64,000 bases of DNA. Origin: Avena insularis (taxonomy: Eukaryota; Streptophyta; Magnoliopsida; Poales; Poaceae). This document shows, one piece after another, positions 21,889-32,467 of this stretch; positions within the stretch are counted from its first letter, which is position 1, and the number at the start of each line of letters is the position of its first letter. The notes beneath the pieces are model-generated. The model did no database searches, was not told the origin of the DNA, and was given only the letters and a program-made list of their open reading frames with translations. The position numbers and the translations under genes were made by a program. The DNA is taken from positions 238,493,661 through 238,557,660 of the forward strand of contig CM042685.1 in NCBI GenBank assembly GCA_023614405.1. The letters run 5' to 3'.

Positions 21889-23340
21889 TTATACTTTTCT
21901 ACATTCGACCCATTTGCAACCTACTGTTTTGGCTCCTTTAGGAATTTCCTCTAAGTCCCAAACATTGTTGGAACTGGTCAATTTCATTTCATCATCCATT
22001 GCCTCCACCCACTTGCCCGAGTGAGGGCTTCTCATGGCTTCTTCATATGAGGTGGGATCACCTTCCATACGAACTGTTTTTGTGTTATAAACTTTGTAAA
22101 TTTCTTTAGAAATGGCTGGTCTTCTTTCTCTTTTAGACCTTATGAGTTCGTCAGACTCTTGCTCATTTTGTGCCTCAGGTTCTCGCACATTTTTTGTGTG
22201 TGGCTGTTCCGGCTCCCTTTTGTGCTCGGCAGTGGGTTCAGGCGGCTCCTGACGGACATGTTCCGAACCTTCTCCCATTATTGTCACATGTGGAGTCACA
22301 ATAGGTACCTGCACCACAACCTCAGCGGTTGTCGATGGTGGCACAACAGGTAGCGAGAAAAATGGCTCCTGGTTCATCAGATTAGGTGCATGCACCCTCT
22401 TCTCCTCAAGATCGATTTTCCGAGCTACCATGCCCACCCTCATCAATTCGTCCTCCAAGAAGACTGCATGTCTCGTTTCTACAAACTTTGTATATTTGCC
22501 AGGACAGTAGAAACGATAACCTTTTGATCTATCGGGATAGCCAATGAAGTGACAAGTCACTGTTTTGGGGTCTAACTTTGAAATATTTGGATTAAAAACT
22601 TTTGCCTCAGCTGGACTCCCTCAGACCCTCAATTGGCGCGGAGAGGGAACTCTGCCTGTCCACAACTCGTATGGTGTTTTGGGCACCGACTTGCTTGGTA
22701 CTCTGTTGAGAATGTGAATGGCGGTTTTAAGCGCCTCCATCCATAATCCCAATGGTAGGGTGAAATAACTCATCATACTATGGACCATATCCATAAGAGT
22801 ACGGTTACGCCTTTCAGCTACTCCATTTTGTTGAGGTTCGCCCGACATAGAATACTTGACGACTATTCCATTTTCATGTAAGAACCTTGCAAAAGGTCCA
22901 AGTACTTGACCATATGGAGTGTGCCGACCGTAGTACTCCCCTCCACAGTCGGACCGGACTATTTTAATTCTTTTATCATGCTGATTTTCAACTTCAGCTT
23001 GAATATCTTAAATTTATCCAATGCCTCAGATCTTTCTTTAATTGGATAAATATAACCATATCAGGAGTAATCATCTGTGAATATTATGAACGAATCATAA
23101 CCATCCACACTTTTCACAGAAAACGGTCCACAAATATCGGTGTGAATGATTTCTAGTGTTGTTGTACTTCGGTTTGCACCCTTTTTTATTTGATTTACAT
23201 ATTTTCCTTTTATGCAATCTATGCATTGTTCGATATCTGAGAACTCGAACGGAGGAAGAATATCATTTTTTAACGAGGCTTTCTATTCTTCCCCTCGAAA
23301 TATGGCGTAATCGACAGGGCCATAACTTCGAAGAGTCATA
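21889..23340 (-). pseudogene. Copia integrase and linker, broken
   Basis: The minus-strand frame 22848-22621 holds the end of the integrase core ([35 protein letters not shown]). The frame 22560-21889 holds the C-terminal part (CHFIGYPDRSKGYRFYCPGK) and the acidic linker to RT (RRPAISKEIYKV, YEEAMRSPHSGKWVEAMDDE). The core before 22850 is readable only in pieces. The order fits Copia polyproteins, in which integrase precedes RT. Confidence 0.85.
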
Positions 23341-23390
23341 AGTTCGCTTTCTTTTCTTTTGTTCTTTGTTCGACAAGGAAATTTGCTCAC

Positions 23391-24720
23391 TCACATTACA
23401 CACGAAAGCACTTTTTCACGCAAGGATAATAAATAAAGCTTATCGTGAAGTAAAGCAGTACCCACACAAGCATCCTTAAACCATATGGCACACTTGCCAT
23501 GTCCAAAATAACATTCATAACTGTCTTTATCCAAACATGATACACTTATTAAGTTTGTATGAAGCGAGGTAACAAATAAAACATCTTTTAACAGAATAAT
23601 GAAACCATCAGCTAGATCCAAGGGGATGTCGCCAACAGCTTCAACTTCTGCTTGAAATCCATTCGCGACTTCAATGCATCTTTTGCATCTTTGCATAGTC
23701 CTTGTCGAATGGAATCCATGTAAAGAATTTGCAACATGAACAGTTGCACCTGAGTCAATCCACTAAGTATATTTCAAAAACTGTGTATACAAGGATTCAT
23801 TTATAAAATAAATTGTATCTATACCTTTCTTTGCCATTATGGCCTTGAGCCTATCTGGGCAATCCTTCTTGAAGTGTCCGAACTTCTTGCAGTGGAGACA
23901 CTAGTCTCTATCCACTGGGAGACTTTGCTGATGATACTGTTGGGGAGCTTTGCCATGTGGCTTGGAGGGGGAACCACCTTGGTTGCTGTTGTTACAGTTT
24001 CTTTTCCTATTGTCCCTTACATAGTTCAGTGAACCACCATGAAGGGACTTAAGCCTTTCTTCCTTTTGCACACACATACAAATGGTCTTTTCAATGTCCC
24101 AATTTTCAGGAGACGTGTTGTAGTTGATCACAAAGTTCTCAAACTGTTGAGGAAGTGAAGCCATGACAAGGTGGACAAGCAGAGCAGGCTTGAGCTCCAG
24201 ATCAACATCCATGGGCTTTAGTTTAGCAGCCATGTTGCTCATCCTTAGGATGTGCTTCCTGATGCCATGTGTACCTCCTGTGTACTTTTCTGTGACCAGA
24301 TGTTTAAGCAGCTGGGTGGCATACATCTTTGAAGAGCCAGTGAACTGGCTCTTTATCTTTTCCAGGAACTCCCTAACGAAAGTGCACTCTTCGATTGAGC
24401 CTGCAATGGTATTCTCAGTTGTTCTTTTTATGAATGTCATGCATTTTTTATTGGAATTCGACCACTTTTGCTTTTCAAGGGTGTAAGCCATCTCCACTAG
24501 AGCATGGTCCCTTTGCTTTTTCTCCCATGCAGCATCATCATCAGATTCCTCTTTCACTGGCTCTTTTGGCTTGACTGGCTGTGGAGTATCCACAACCAGT
24601 CAACCTAGGCACACACAAATGCCAGATCCACTTTCTTCCTCCACTCAGTGTAGTTGTCACCCCTGAGCATCGGAACATCCTTAAGGCAACTCATCAAGTT
24701 AAAGCCTCCTGAAATCCACA
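23391..24720 (-). pseudogene. Copia gag and protease, broken
   Basis: The gag frame on the minus strand (24593-23901, 230 codons) shows the Copia gag core: HLVTEKYTGGTHGIRKHILR, LVMASLPQQFENFVINYN, then a basic Asn/Ser-rich stretch. After a stop the zinc knuckle CLHCKKFGHFKKDCP follows, then the protease start WIDSGATVHVAN (about 23765-23730) and the pre-integrase part (23696-23391). A further gag N-terminal piece (LRGDNYTEWRKKVDLAF) is readable at about 24700-24610, before a stop. Confidence 0.85.
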
Positions 24721-25891
24721 AAGATGTGAGATAACAAAACCAATTATATGCATTAATCCAATGTTGGTATAAATTAAACATACAACTGTTTGTGCAATTA
24801 AAATTATATCACCGTTGGGAAAAAATAGAGATAAATGCACCTTTTATTCCATTAACAAATCATGATAATGTTATTAATAACGTTGGTCATAAAATAACAA
24901 GACCATAATCAGCTTTAATATTCACTTTATCACATCATTTAAAAATAATAATTGTCACTTTATTGCATTTAAGCAATTACTTTTAACTATTTGTAGTAGA
25001 AAAATGAATAAAATTCATGAACTTTTAAACTTTATAGAAAAATTTCGGTTACTTTTGAATTTTCTAAACAAATTTTTTCGTTGGAATAATTTGAGTAGAA
25101 AAAACTGTGTGAAATTTGCTAAAAAAATTGGGCAAAAAAACATCAAAAACTTTCCGCGTCTTGCCCGCTTTGTTATTTGCCCAAATACACACTGCAAGCC
25201 TTTCTACCGCCCAAAACGGCCTGCCATCAGCCGCCGCTTGTTCCTGGCCGTAGGATTCTAGGGTTGCCGATCGAACGGCCGAGCGCGACGATCGCATGTC
25301 AAAACTGCCGGCCCACACTCTTCTAGTAACCCTAGCCCCTCATTTCCCCATGCCCCGTCTTTGTCCCTTCGTGGCAGGATCGGAGGCCAAGGCCGAGCGC
25401 CCGGGCGACGTGACGACGGAGGCGGCTTGGCGCAGCTTTCTCCACCTCCCCTATCTGCCTGTCCTCTTCCCCACATCCCTTGTCCTATCGGTGTGGAGAA
25501 ACTCGGAGCACCCGCTCGACGCGGTGACGCAGAGGAGTTGGCGCCATCGCCGTTCCCTTCTCCGGCGTGGGCGTTCCCCTTGTGGGTGAGCGCTCCGCCG
25601 TCTAAAAGGTCAGGCCGCGGTGCCCTTTACCCCGAGAAGAAGCTGCTGTACCTTTTCTCTGTTTCGATTTGGGGGAAAACAGGGCCTTTCTCTATGGGGA
25701 TTTAGGGCTTTTGGGGGATTTCTTTGTGTTTTCTTTGCCCCGGATGGGGTTTGTTCTTCGTCTAGATGTCTCCATAGGATGCCCATCTAGATCGAGAGGA
25801 ACGGCGCGGCCCAGATGTGCGGCGCACTGTGTGAGGCTAGGGTTTTGACTGTACTTTGCTTTTCTATTGGAAAAATCTAGGACTAGAAATC
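24721..25891 (-). other. Copia leader between primer site and gag
   Basis: About 1.17 kb without element genes. The half next to gag is AT-rich; about 25190-25720 is GC-rich. No ORF with recognisable motifs was found on either strand. Confidence 0.5.
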
Positions 25892-25903
25892 GCTCTGATA
25901 CCA
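25892..25903 (-). other. Copia primer-binding site
   Basis: Minus-strand TGGTATCAGAGC, 1 bp inside the LTR end. It is the exact initiator-Met-tRNA primer site and fixes the orientation of the element. Confidence 0.85.
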
Positions 25904-25904
25904 A

Positions 25905-26327
25905 TGTTAACTTTACAAGATCATCTAGGCTAGAGAAATCACAGTAGTGCCTTTGGTTTCGATCTAGTGCTCAGAGAGAGAAAGAGGATAGAGGGATCAG
26001 AGAGGGAGAGGGTGTATACCTGTGCCTTGGCCCGATGAGTTTGAGCCAAAGGCCATGCCGGAGTTGGTGGCCATGGGGAAAGGGCGATGGCGTGGGTGTG
26101 CGGTGATGGCGGTGCTTCCCGTCGGCTCGCGCTAACCCTAGATCGGTAGGGATATCTATGGGACATACGGCGCAGCGACGAACCTCGTGTGCTGCCAGAC
26201 CCCATCCTTTATATATAGCGCGACGACAGGGGCCCACCAACCATATTGCGGTTGGGCGCCTTCAATCAGGACGCGGGGCAAGGGGTGATTGGGCCGTTGG
26301 GCCCGATCGATTGAGATCAATCTAACA
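25905..26327 (-). repeat. Copia 5' LTR (423 bp)
   Basis: TGTTAAC...CTAACA, matching the other two copies. It is followed by AAGAG (26328-26332) and lies 259 bp past the stop codon of the ZIP transporter gene. Confidence 0.9.
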
Positions 26328-26332
26328 AAGAG
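26328..26332. other. Target-site duplication AAGAG, right copy
   Basis: Directly follows the right Copia LTR and equals 2749-2753 and 19908-19912. Confidence 0.8.
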
Positions 26333-26585
26333 TGGTGGTGCAGCCGCGCTGTACGGTGATTCGAAATCGAAGCGACTGGAAATATATTGGATGGTTCCAA
26401 AAAGAAAAATTACTTGGACGATTGCTATTTAAATCATTAGTATACCTGAACCATTTGCCACAACTTCCTTCCACCATACTATATCACAACACGTATGGAG
26501 CAATGGTCTACATTAACAAATATATATCCATGCTACTAAGAACCAACGTCCAAAAATTAGAGACAATCCAATGTACTTGTGACAA
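26333..26585 (-). other. 3' flank / 3' UTR of the ZIP gene
   Basis: AT-rich sequence between the ZIP stop codon and the Copia insertion. The 3' UTR must end here or run into the LTR. No clear polyadenylation signal was assigned. Confidence 0.5.
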
Positions 26586-28579
26586 TCAGGTGTCCCATAT
26601 CATGACAACGGCAATGACGCCGATACCGAGCACAACAGCGAGCCACCGGCCTATGGGCGTGTCAGCGGCGACGGGCCTCTGGGGCTTGTACCCCTTGGAG
26701 AGGAGGTGGTTGATGGAGACGTAGATGAAGATGCCGGTGGCGAGGCCCATGGAGATGGCGAAGATCCAGTCTGCCACCTTGCCCTGTGTGGTGGCGTCGA
26801 TGACGATGCCGATGCCGACCCCGATGGGGCTGGAGATGGCGAACGCGAAGGCGTAGGCGAAGCAGGAGAGTAGGGGGCGGTTGGGAAGCATCCGTAGCAG
26901 CGCGATGCCCATGGCGATCGCCGCGAAGATCTTGTGCAGGCTGATGGTCCACAGCGCCTTCCACGCGTCGGCTTTCGTTTCTGCAAGTATAAATGTGGAG
27001 GAGCGCGAATTAAACGGCATCATCAAGTTGTTGCAAAGCTTGGAACAGGAGAATATCCGCAGGCCGGCTTGGAACAGGAGAACTGCTTGCGTGGTGATTG
27101 AAGTGGTCGTCCGCGAGGAAGTTGAAAGCGTCTGAGTGAGCATGCATGTATTCAAAGACTGGAACGAGTAAAAGCAGCAGGCATGAAAATGACTGCACTG
27201 AAATGTCGCATAAACGAAGGTATGGTCAGATAGGAGCCAAGAAGGATTGGTGATGGGTATCTTATTCCGGCTGTCCTTTTTATCTCTACTAGTAGCTAGG
27301 CTGCTATCACTTTGACGAACACGCAACTTGGTCCTAATCATATACTACTACTATTCGTAGGATAGGAAGCTCGCTATGAACCAACAAAGATGTCTGTTTC
27401 AGACTTAATTGATCCTTGAAAACAGGTGAGAATTCTACCTACGCTACGCGTCATATGGTATGGAAACAATGCAAGACGGGGATGGATGGATCATACTATC
27501 AATCAGCGTGTCTTACCGGCGACTCCGATGGCAATGCCTTCGAAGACGGAGTGGAAGCAGAGCGCGGCGATGAGGAGTATGCTGTCGCCGAGGGTGCTCG
27601 CGTTGCGCAGCATCGATGCCGCGGAGTGATCAGTCGACGGCTCGTGCGTGCCGCCCTGGACACGCGACGCCACACCGCAAATTTAGTTACTCATTCATAT
27701 ACTGTACTAGTACGAAATACTCGGAGCAGTTTGGTAGCCTGACTGACTGACATAATAATACAGTACTAAGCAGAATGAATAATAAGGACCGATCGAGTCA
27801 ATCTCTGAATTCGGAGGAGGCTGTACTTACAGCTGTTTGTGGTTGAGAGCCGGTGCCATTGGTGCTGATCAGCTTGCCCTCCTCCAGCGCTCCTGGAAAA
27901 TGATAAACAAGGACGATCCTCTTCTCAAAACTAAGATCATCGGGTGTATCGAATCAAGACTGAGGGCCTTAATTATTCCGGCAATAACTAAAACAGACCG
28001 CGATAAAACCTGTACGCGACAATCAAGGCTTCTGTGATATAAATGCAGCGCCGGAGAAGAAACATGTGACTTGATTTACTCACCTGCACTCGGCGGGTGA
28101 GATGCAGCAGCTGCGGCGGCGGGTGTAGTCCGGCCGCGCCCGACGACGAAGGATATGCCGCACTCGGCGAGCATGGTGAGGACGTATCCGGCGCAGGCGA
28201 GCATGAAGGCGAACGGGTAGGCGCTGTCCGGGACGAGGTCGCCGAAGGTCTCGTTGGCGTCGCTGAGGAAGTGCATCATGGCGGTGCCGAGGAACACCCC
28301 TCCGGCGAACTGCGTGCCCAGCGCAAGGAACGCCTCGTTCCACCGCATGAAGTAGGGGGACACACCGCCGGCGAGCGTGCCGACGAACACCACCGCCAGG
28401 CACCACAGCTTCACCGCCACCAGCCCCGGGGCCCGCAGGTCCGGCTTCTCGCCGCCGCCGCCTCCGTCCGCGTCCGCGTCGCCGTCGTCGTCTCCCCCGC
28501 CATGGGCCCAGGTCGTGCTGGCGGCCGCGCAGAGCCACAATAGGAGGAGGTGGAGGCGGAAGCTGGTTGGCGGGGCCAT
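26586..28579 (-). CDS. ZIP2: ZIP-family zinc/iron transporter, ZIP2-like, four exons, 363 aa
   Basis: Exons on the minus strand: 28579-28084, 27892-27831, 27655-27517 and 26980-26586. All have GT-AG borders (donors GTGAGT, GTAAGT, GTAAGA), and the summed 1092 nt give 363 codons plus TGA. Residues 1-25 look like a signal peptide, followed by an Asp/Gly-rich extracytoplasmic stretch ([16 protein letters not shown]). Membrane segments fall at about 50-75, 82-105, 118-142, 210-232, 242-262, 265-292, 297-320 and 338-360. The ZIP signature [12 protein letters not shown] (His221) in segment 4 and SLHK (His248) in segment 5 hold the metal-site histidines. The loop between segments 3 and 4 is short and lacks the usual His-x-His cluster. 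The closest family known to me is rice ZIP2 (C-terminus AVVMIWDT). ZIP proteins import Zn2+ and related metals into the cytosol. No lesion is seen; likely functional. Confidence 0.9.
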
Positions 28580-28861
28580 GCTGCGTGCTCCTTGGGAAAC
28601 GCCGGAACGGTGGGGGAGGCGGATCAGACGAGGAGGGGAGGGAATTTATGCGGGGACGGGAAGGGCATGTCCACAGCTGGTCGCTCTTTTGCTGCGGTTT
28701 GTACTACCAGCTAGTAGTAGTACTTTGTACTGCCGCGAGGGATTTGTGAGAACGGTACTCACACTGTCACACATTCACACATGGTTGCACTACAGGTACC
28801 CGCCGGCAGGTGGGGTCACGGTGTCGTGGGGTACAGATTACTGTGGGTGGTGTGTCGAGAT
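28580..28861 (-). promoter_or_regulatory. Upstream region of the ZIP2-like gene
   Basis: GC-rich, with no ORF worth calling. A weak TATA-like CATAAATTCC lies about 65 bp before the ATG. A one-mismatch version of the zinc-deficiency response element (RTGTCGACAY) occurs at 28852-28861 (GTGTCGAGAT). Beyond 28864 the sequence belongs to a tandem duplication, so unique promoter DNA is under 300 bp. Confidence 0.4.
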
Positions 28862-28864
28862 CCG

Positions 28865-30826
28865 TACTACTGCCGGCCTGCGGGACACGGGGAGAGAAAA
28901 AAAATGGTAAGGTCGGGAACGTGAGAGGCGGGCAGTAGTACGACAGAGACAGGATATTTGGAAAACCCGTTGCCGTCTCCGGCGACTCGGCCATGGACTT
29001 GTACTTATAGAAAGTTTGCATGTAACACCAGTATTTGGTGCTAAAATTACACAAAATACAGAAATAAAATATTTGTTGTGGCTGCAGGTTTATTGTCTAA
29101 TCAGTTGCAGCTAGCCTAAATCGAGTATACTTATACTTAACAGGTGGGCACATATTCATAATGTATACTTTCTCTATTAGGGATTGTAAGGTCTATGGGA
29201 CACTTGGGGCCCGGCAAAGATATTATTAAGTGGCGCCTGCAGCGGATCCAGGCACTGTGGCACTGCGTGGTCGAGTAGTGTTTTCAATTAAGGAACCACT
29301 CCTCTCTATATCTAGTCAACCTGCCTAAAACAGCAAGACAAAACAATTACTAGCTTTCCTTATTTATGGTTGAGCTACTTATTTCATGGGCTACTCATTA
29401 TTTAGGGAAGTCCTCCCGAAGGTCGGATACTTACCTATCTTTTAGGACCCCTAAATCTTAAGGAGTGATTTCGCCCTTACTTTTAATTCAATACCTCAGA
29501 AACTAGAATCCACTATTTGGTTGACACTTTCAGAGGAACCCAATTCCTGGATTACTCTCATTTCGAAAACTGACATGAATTCCATGAAAAGGTTGGATCA
29601 TAATTTAGCATATATGACCATTGAACCTATTGTTTGCGATGAGTCGTTCATATCGTAGGTCGGTGGCTACCTAAGGAAACTCCGATTCGATCCGCCCCCG
29701 GCTAGGAGGCATCTACCTCATCCTGATCACAAGGAGAGGTTCACCATGATTTTAAGCACCAATAGTTACACATGCATGAGAGAAGATAGAGAAAAAAGAG
29801 AACATGCATTGGAGAAGAGAGACTAATAAATAAAAAATGACTTACAATTTCTAACATTTTTATGTAAATTACAAAAATTAGATATCTTAGTGGTAGAAAA
29901 TACGAGAGTGTTAATTTGTCAGGATGAGTTCTAGAGAACTCTTTTTCTAAATTAAAAAAATTCAAATTTTCAGCTTCAAAAAATTCAAACAGAATATCAG
30001 ACTTATCTAATGTTTTATTCTACTTTCTTGTGCAGATCTCGGAGCAAGACAATATAAGTTTTAAATCTTCTATGATTTATGCAATTTATGTTTTTCGATG
30101 AGCCTAAAATACAAGGTACCACACATTAAAAATTTGCATGCTTGTAACGTGTATATTTGGCCACATCAAGGTTATATTTCTGAATTATTTTGTACATAGT
30201 CATCAGTTGATGTTTTTCTAGTGTACACGTAGGCGTAGACGCTACAGTGGTGATATCAAGCCGAGTTCAGTTGCAACGTCAGATATGTTAGATCGAGCTT
30301 TGTTCGCTAAAGAATATAAATATAGAAATACTGATCCACACGAGTGATATAGGGATTGAAATATGGCCATACACGTTAGATACGATTTTTAAGGCACTAT
30401 AATCTCTATTTGAACTATATTTGTGGTAGGTACAACGATTAGACCAAAAGCTAACAGCTGCAACAAATCTTTTGTTTCTGTGTTTTATGCAATTTTGACA
30501 TAAAAACTAGTGTTATGCCCAATTTTCTCCTTGTACTACAACGCACCCTAGATATCTTTTTTTTTTAAACGAGCAGCCCTGGATATACTTTGCCCTAGAG
30601 AAAGCCCGACTCCTTATCTATTCCCGTGTTCTCCTCACTAATTTTCTTTCCGGCGCTTCAATATTTGAACTGGAATTTTCTCACTACCTATTTCTTCTGT
30701 CCAAAAATAACTGACTTGCGTATGTTTAGATTTGAATGTATCGATAAACAAAGAGCCTCTAAACTGAATGTTGTCGAACGTGAATATCATAAGCAAACAA
30801 ACGCCGGTCAGTCTCACACGTTTATA
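28865..30826. repeat. Tandem duplication upstream of ZIP2, unit 1
   Basis: Starts near CCTGCGGGACACGG and ends near CTCACACGTTTATAG. It aligns with unit 2 (30827-32112) throughout, for example GACAGAGACAGGATATTTGG, CGACTCGGCCATGGACTTGT and GAATATCAGACTTA. It differs mainly by an extra 0.69 kb at about 29169-29856. On the minus strand near 30830-30740 it carries a mutated Helitron replicase piece (TCETDRRLFAYDIHVR, then a stop). Confidence 0.85.
29169..29856. mobile_element. Insertion in unit 1, possible MITE-like or composite insert
   Basis: Absent from unit 2, which reads ATGTATAC-CACAA-TTTTATG across the point. The ends carry a short imperfect inverted repeat (TAGGGATTGTAAG at 29178-29190 and CTTACAATTTCTA at 29841-29853). 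No clear target duplication was found, so a deletion from unit 2 is also possible. The centre (about 29380-29745) differs in composition from its surroundings. Confidence 0.4.
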
Positions 30827-32112
30827 GTACTGCAGCCTGCGGGACACGGGAAGAGAAAAAAATGGTAAGGTTGGGAACGTGAAAGGCGGGCAGTAGTACG
30901 ACAGAGACAGGATATTTGGAAAACCCGTTGCCGCTCTCCGGCGACTCGGCCATGGACTTGTACTAGAGAAAATTGCATGTAACATCAACCTTTGGTGCTA
31001 AAACTGTATAAAATACAGAATTAAAATATTTGTTGCAGTCACAGGTTTTTTGTCTAATCAGTTACAGCTAGCCCAAATCAACTATACTTATATTTAACAC
31101 GTGGGCACGTATTCATAATGTATACCACAATTTTATGTAAATTTTAAAAATAGATATCATAGTGGTAGAAAACACGAGAGTGTTAATTTGACAAGATGAG
31201 TTCCAGAGAACTCTTTTTTTAAAATTAAAAAAATCAACTTTTCAGCTTCGAAAAATTCAAACAGAATATCAGACTTAGCTAATGTTTTATTCTACTTTCT
31301 TGTGCGGATCACGGAGCAAGACAATATAAGTTTTAAATCTTCTATGATTTATGCAATTTATCTTTTTTGATGAGCCTAAAATACAAGGTACCACACATTA
31401 AAAAAATAAATTTTTGCATGCTTGTAACGTGCATATTTGACCACATCAAGGTTATATTTCTGAATTATTTTGTACATAATCGTCGGTTGATTTTTTTTTC
31501 TAGTGTATGCGTAAGCGTAGAACTATAGTGGTGATATCAGGCTGAGTTCGGTTGCAACGTCAGATACGTTGGACCGAGCTTTGTTCGCTAGAGGATATAA
31601 ATATAGAAATACTGGCCTACACGAGTGATATACGGGATAGAAATATGGTTATACACGTTAGATATGATTTTTAAGGCACTATAATCTCTATTTGAACTAT
31701 ATGTATGCTAGGTGCAACGAATAGACCAAAAGCTAACAGCTGCAGCAAGTCTTTTGTTTTTGTGTTTTGTGCAACTTTGACACAAAAAACTGGTCTTATA
31801 CGCAATTTTCTCCTTGTACTACGACGCACCCTGGATATCTTCTTTTTCTTTTTTGAAACGAGCAGCCCCAGATATACTTTGCTCTAGAGACAGCCCGACT
31901 TCTTATCTATTCTCGTGTTCTTCTTACTAATTTTCTTTCTGGCGTTTCAATACTTGAACTGGAATTTCTCATTACCTACTCCTTCTGTTCAAAAATAACT
32001 GACTTGAGTTTATCTAAATTCGAATGTACCGATGAACAGGGAGCCTCTGAACTAAAGGCTCTCGAACGTGGATATCATAGGCAAACAAAGGCCAGTCAGC
32101 CTCACACGTTGA
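30827..32112. repeat. Tandem duplication upstream of ZIP2, unit 2
   Basis: Second copy of 28865-30826 without the 0.69-kb insert. Its right end contains the better-preserved Helitron exon (32107-32014, -). No intact gene lies in it. Confidence 0.85.
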
Positions 32113-32428
32113 TAGATATCTGCAACACAGTGTGCACATAAATTTAAACACCCAAAAGGAAAAGGGGTAAAAATAAAATAAATCGCCATCTAGAAAATAG
32201 GTAAGGAAAACAAACAAATACACAGAAACAAGCAGTGCAAAGATAATGAACAGAACAACGATAATATCTGGTTTTAGCATAGTTATCTATATCTATTTCA
32301 TTAATCCTAGAGGCTCGTGACTCTGGACTGTGGCACATAGAGTGCAAGCCTACACGTGCCATGTCATGTCCTTTGGCAAGATATTTGAATAAATATTTAA
32401 GAAGATTGGTTTTATTACACCATTTCAT
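32014..32428 (-). pseudogene. Helitron replicase, downstream fragment
   Basis: Minus strand. NKTNLLKYLFKYLAKGHDMA (32428-32300) and, after a likely intron ending TTGCAG, YLSTCEADWPLFAYDIHVRE and PLVQRLPVHRY (about 32118-32016). These are the conserved segments after the HUH replication-initiator domain of plant Helitrons. The gene is continued from 36133-38412 on the other side of the hAT insertion. No SF1 helicase motifs follow, so it is truncated. Confidence 0.75.
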
Positions 32429-32467
32429 TTAATGCATGCTTGGAATTTCTTAAGCAATGCCATGTTG

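Larger units (their letters stand above)
19913..26327 (-). mobile_element. Copia LTR retrotransposon, full length (copy 2), 6.4 kb
   Basis: Both LTRs (19913-20341 and 25905-26327), primer site, leader, gag, protease, integrase, RT and RNase H are present on the minus strand in Copia order. AAGAG flanks both sides (19908-19912 and 26328-26332). The internal genes carry stops and shifts and the RT active site is altered, so it is dead. The family was not identified; the LTR starts TGTTAGATTG on the coding strand. Confidence 0.9.

Noticed and set aside
25296..25705. Plus-strand frames in the Copia leader
   Set aside because: No motif; overlapping frames in GC-rich sequence. Reported only as a possible captured non-coding fragment.
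26651..26986. Long Arg/Ser/Pro-rich frames opposite or alongside ZIP2 exon 4
   Set aside because: Shadow frames of the GC-rich ZIP2 exon; the ZIP frame has conserved motifs and fitting splice sites.
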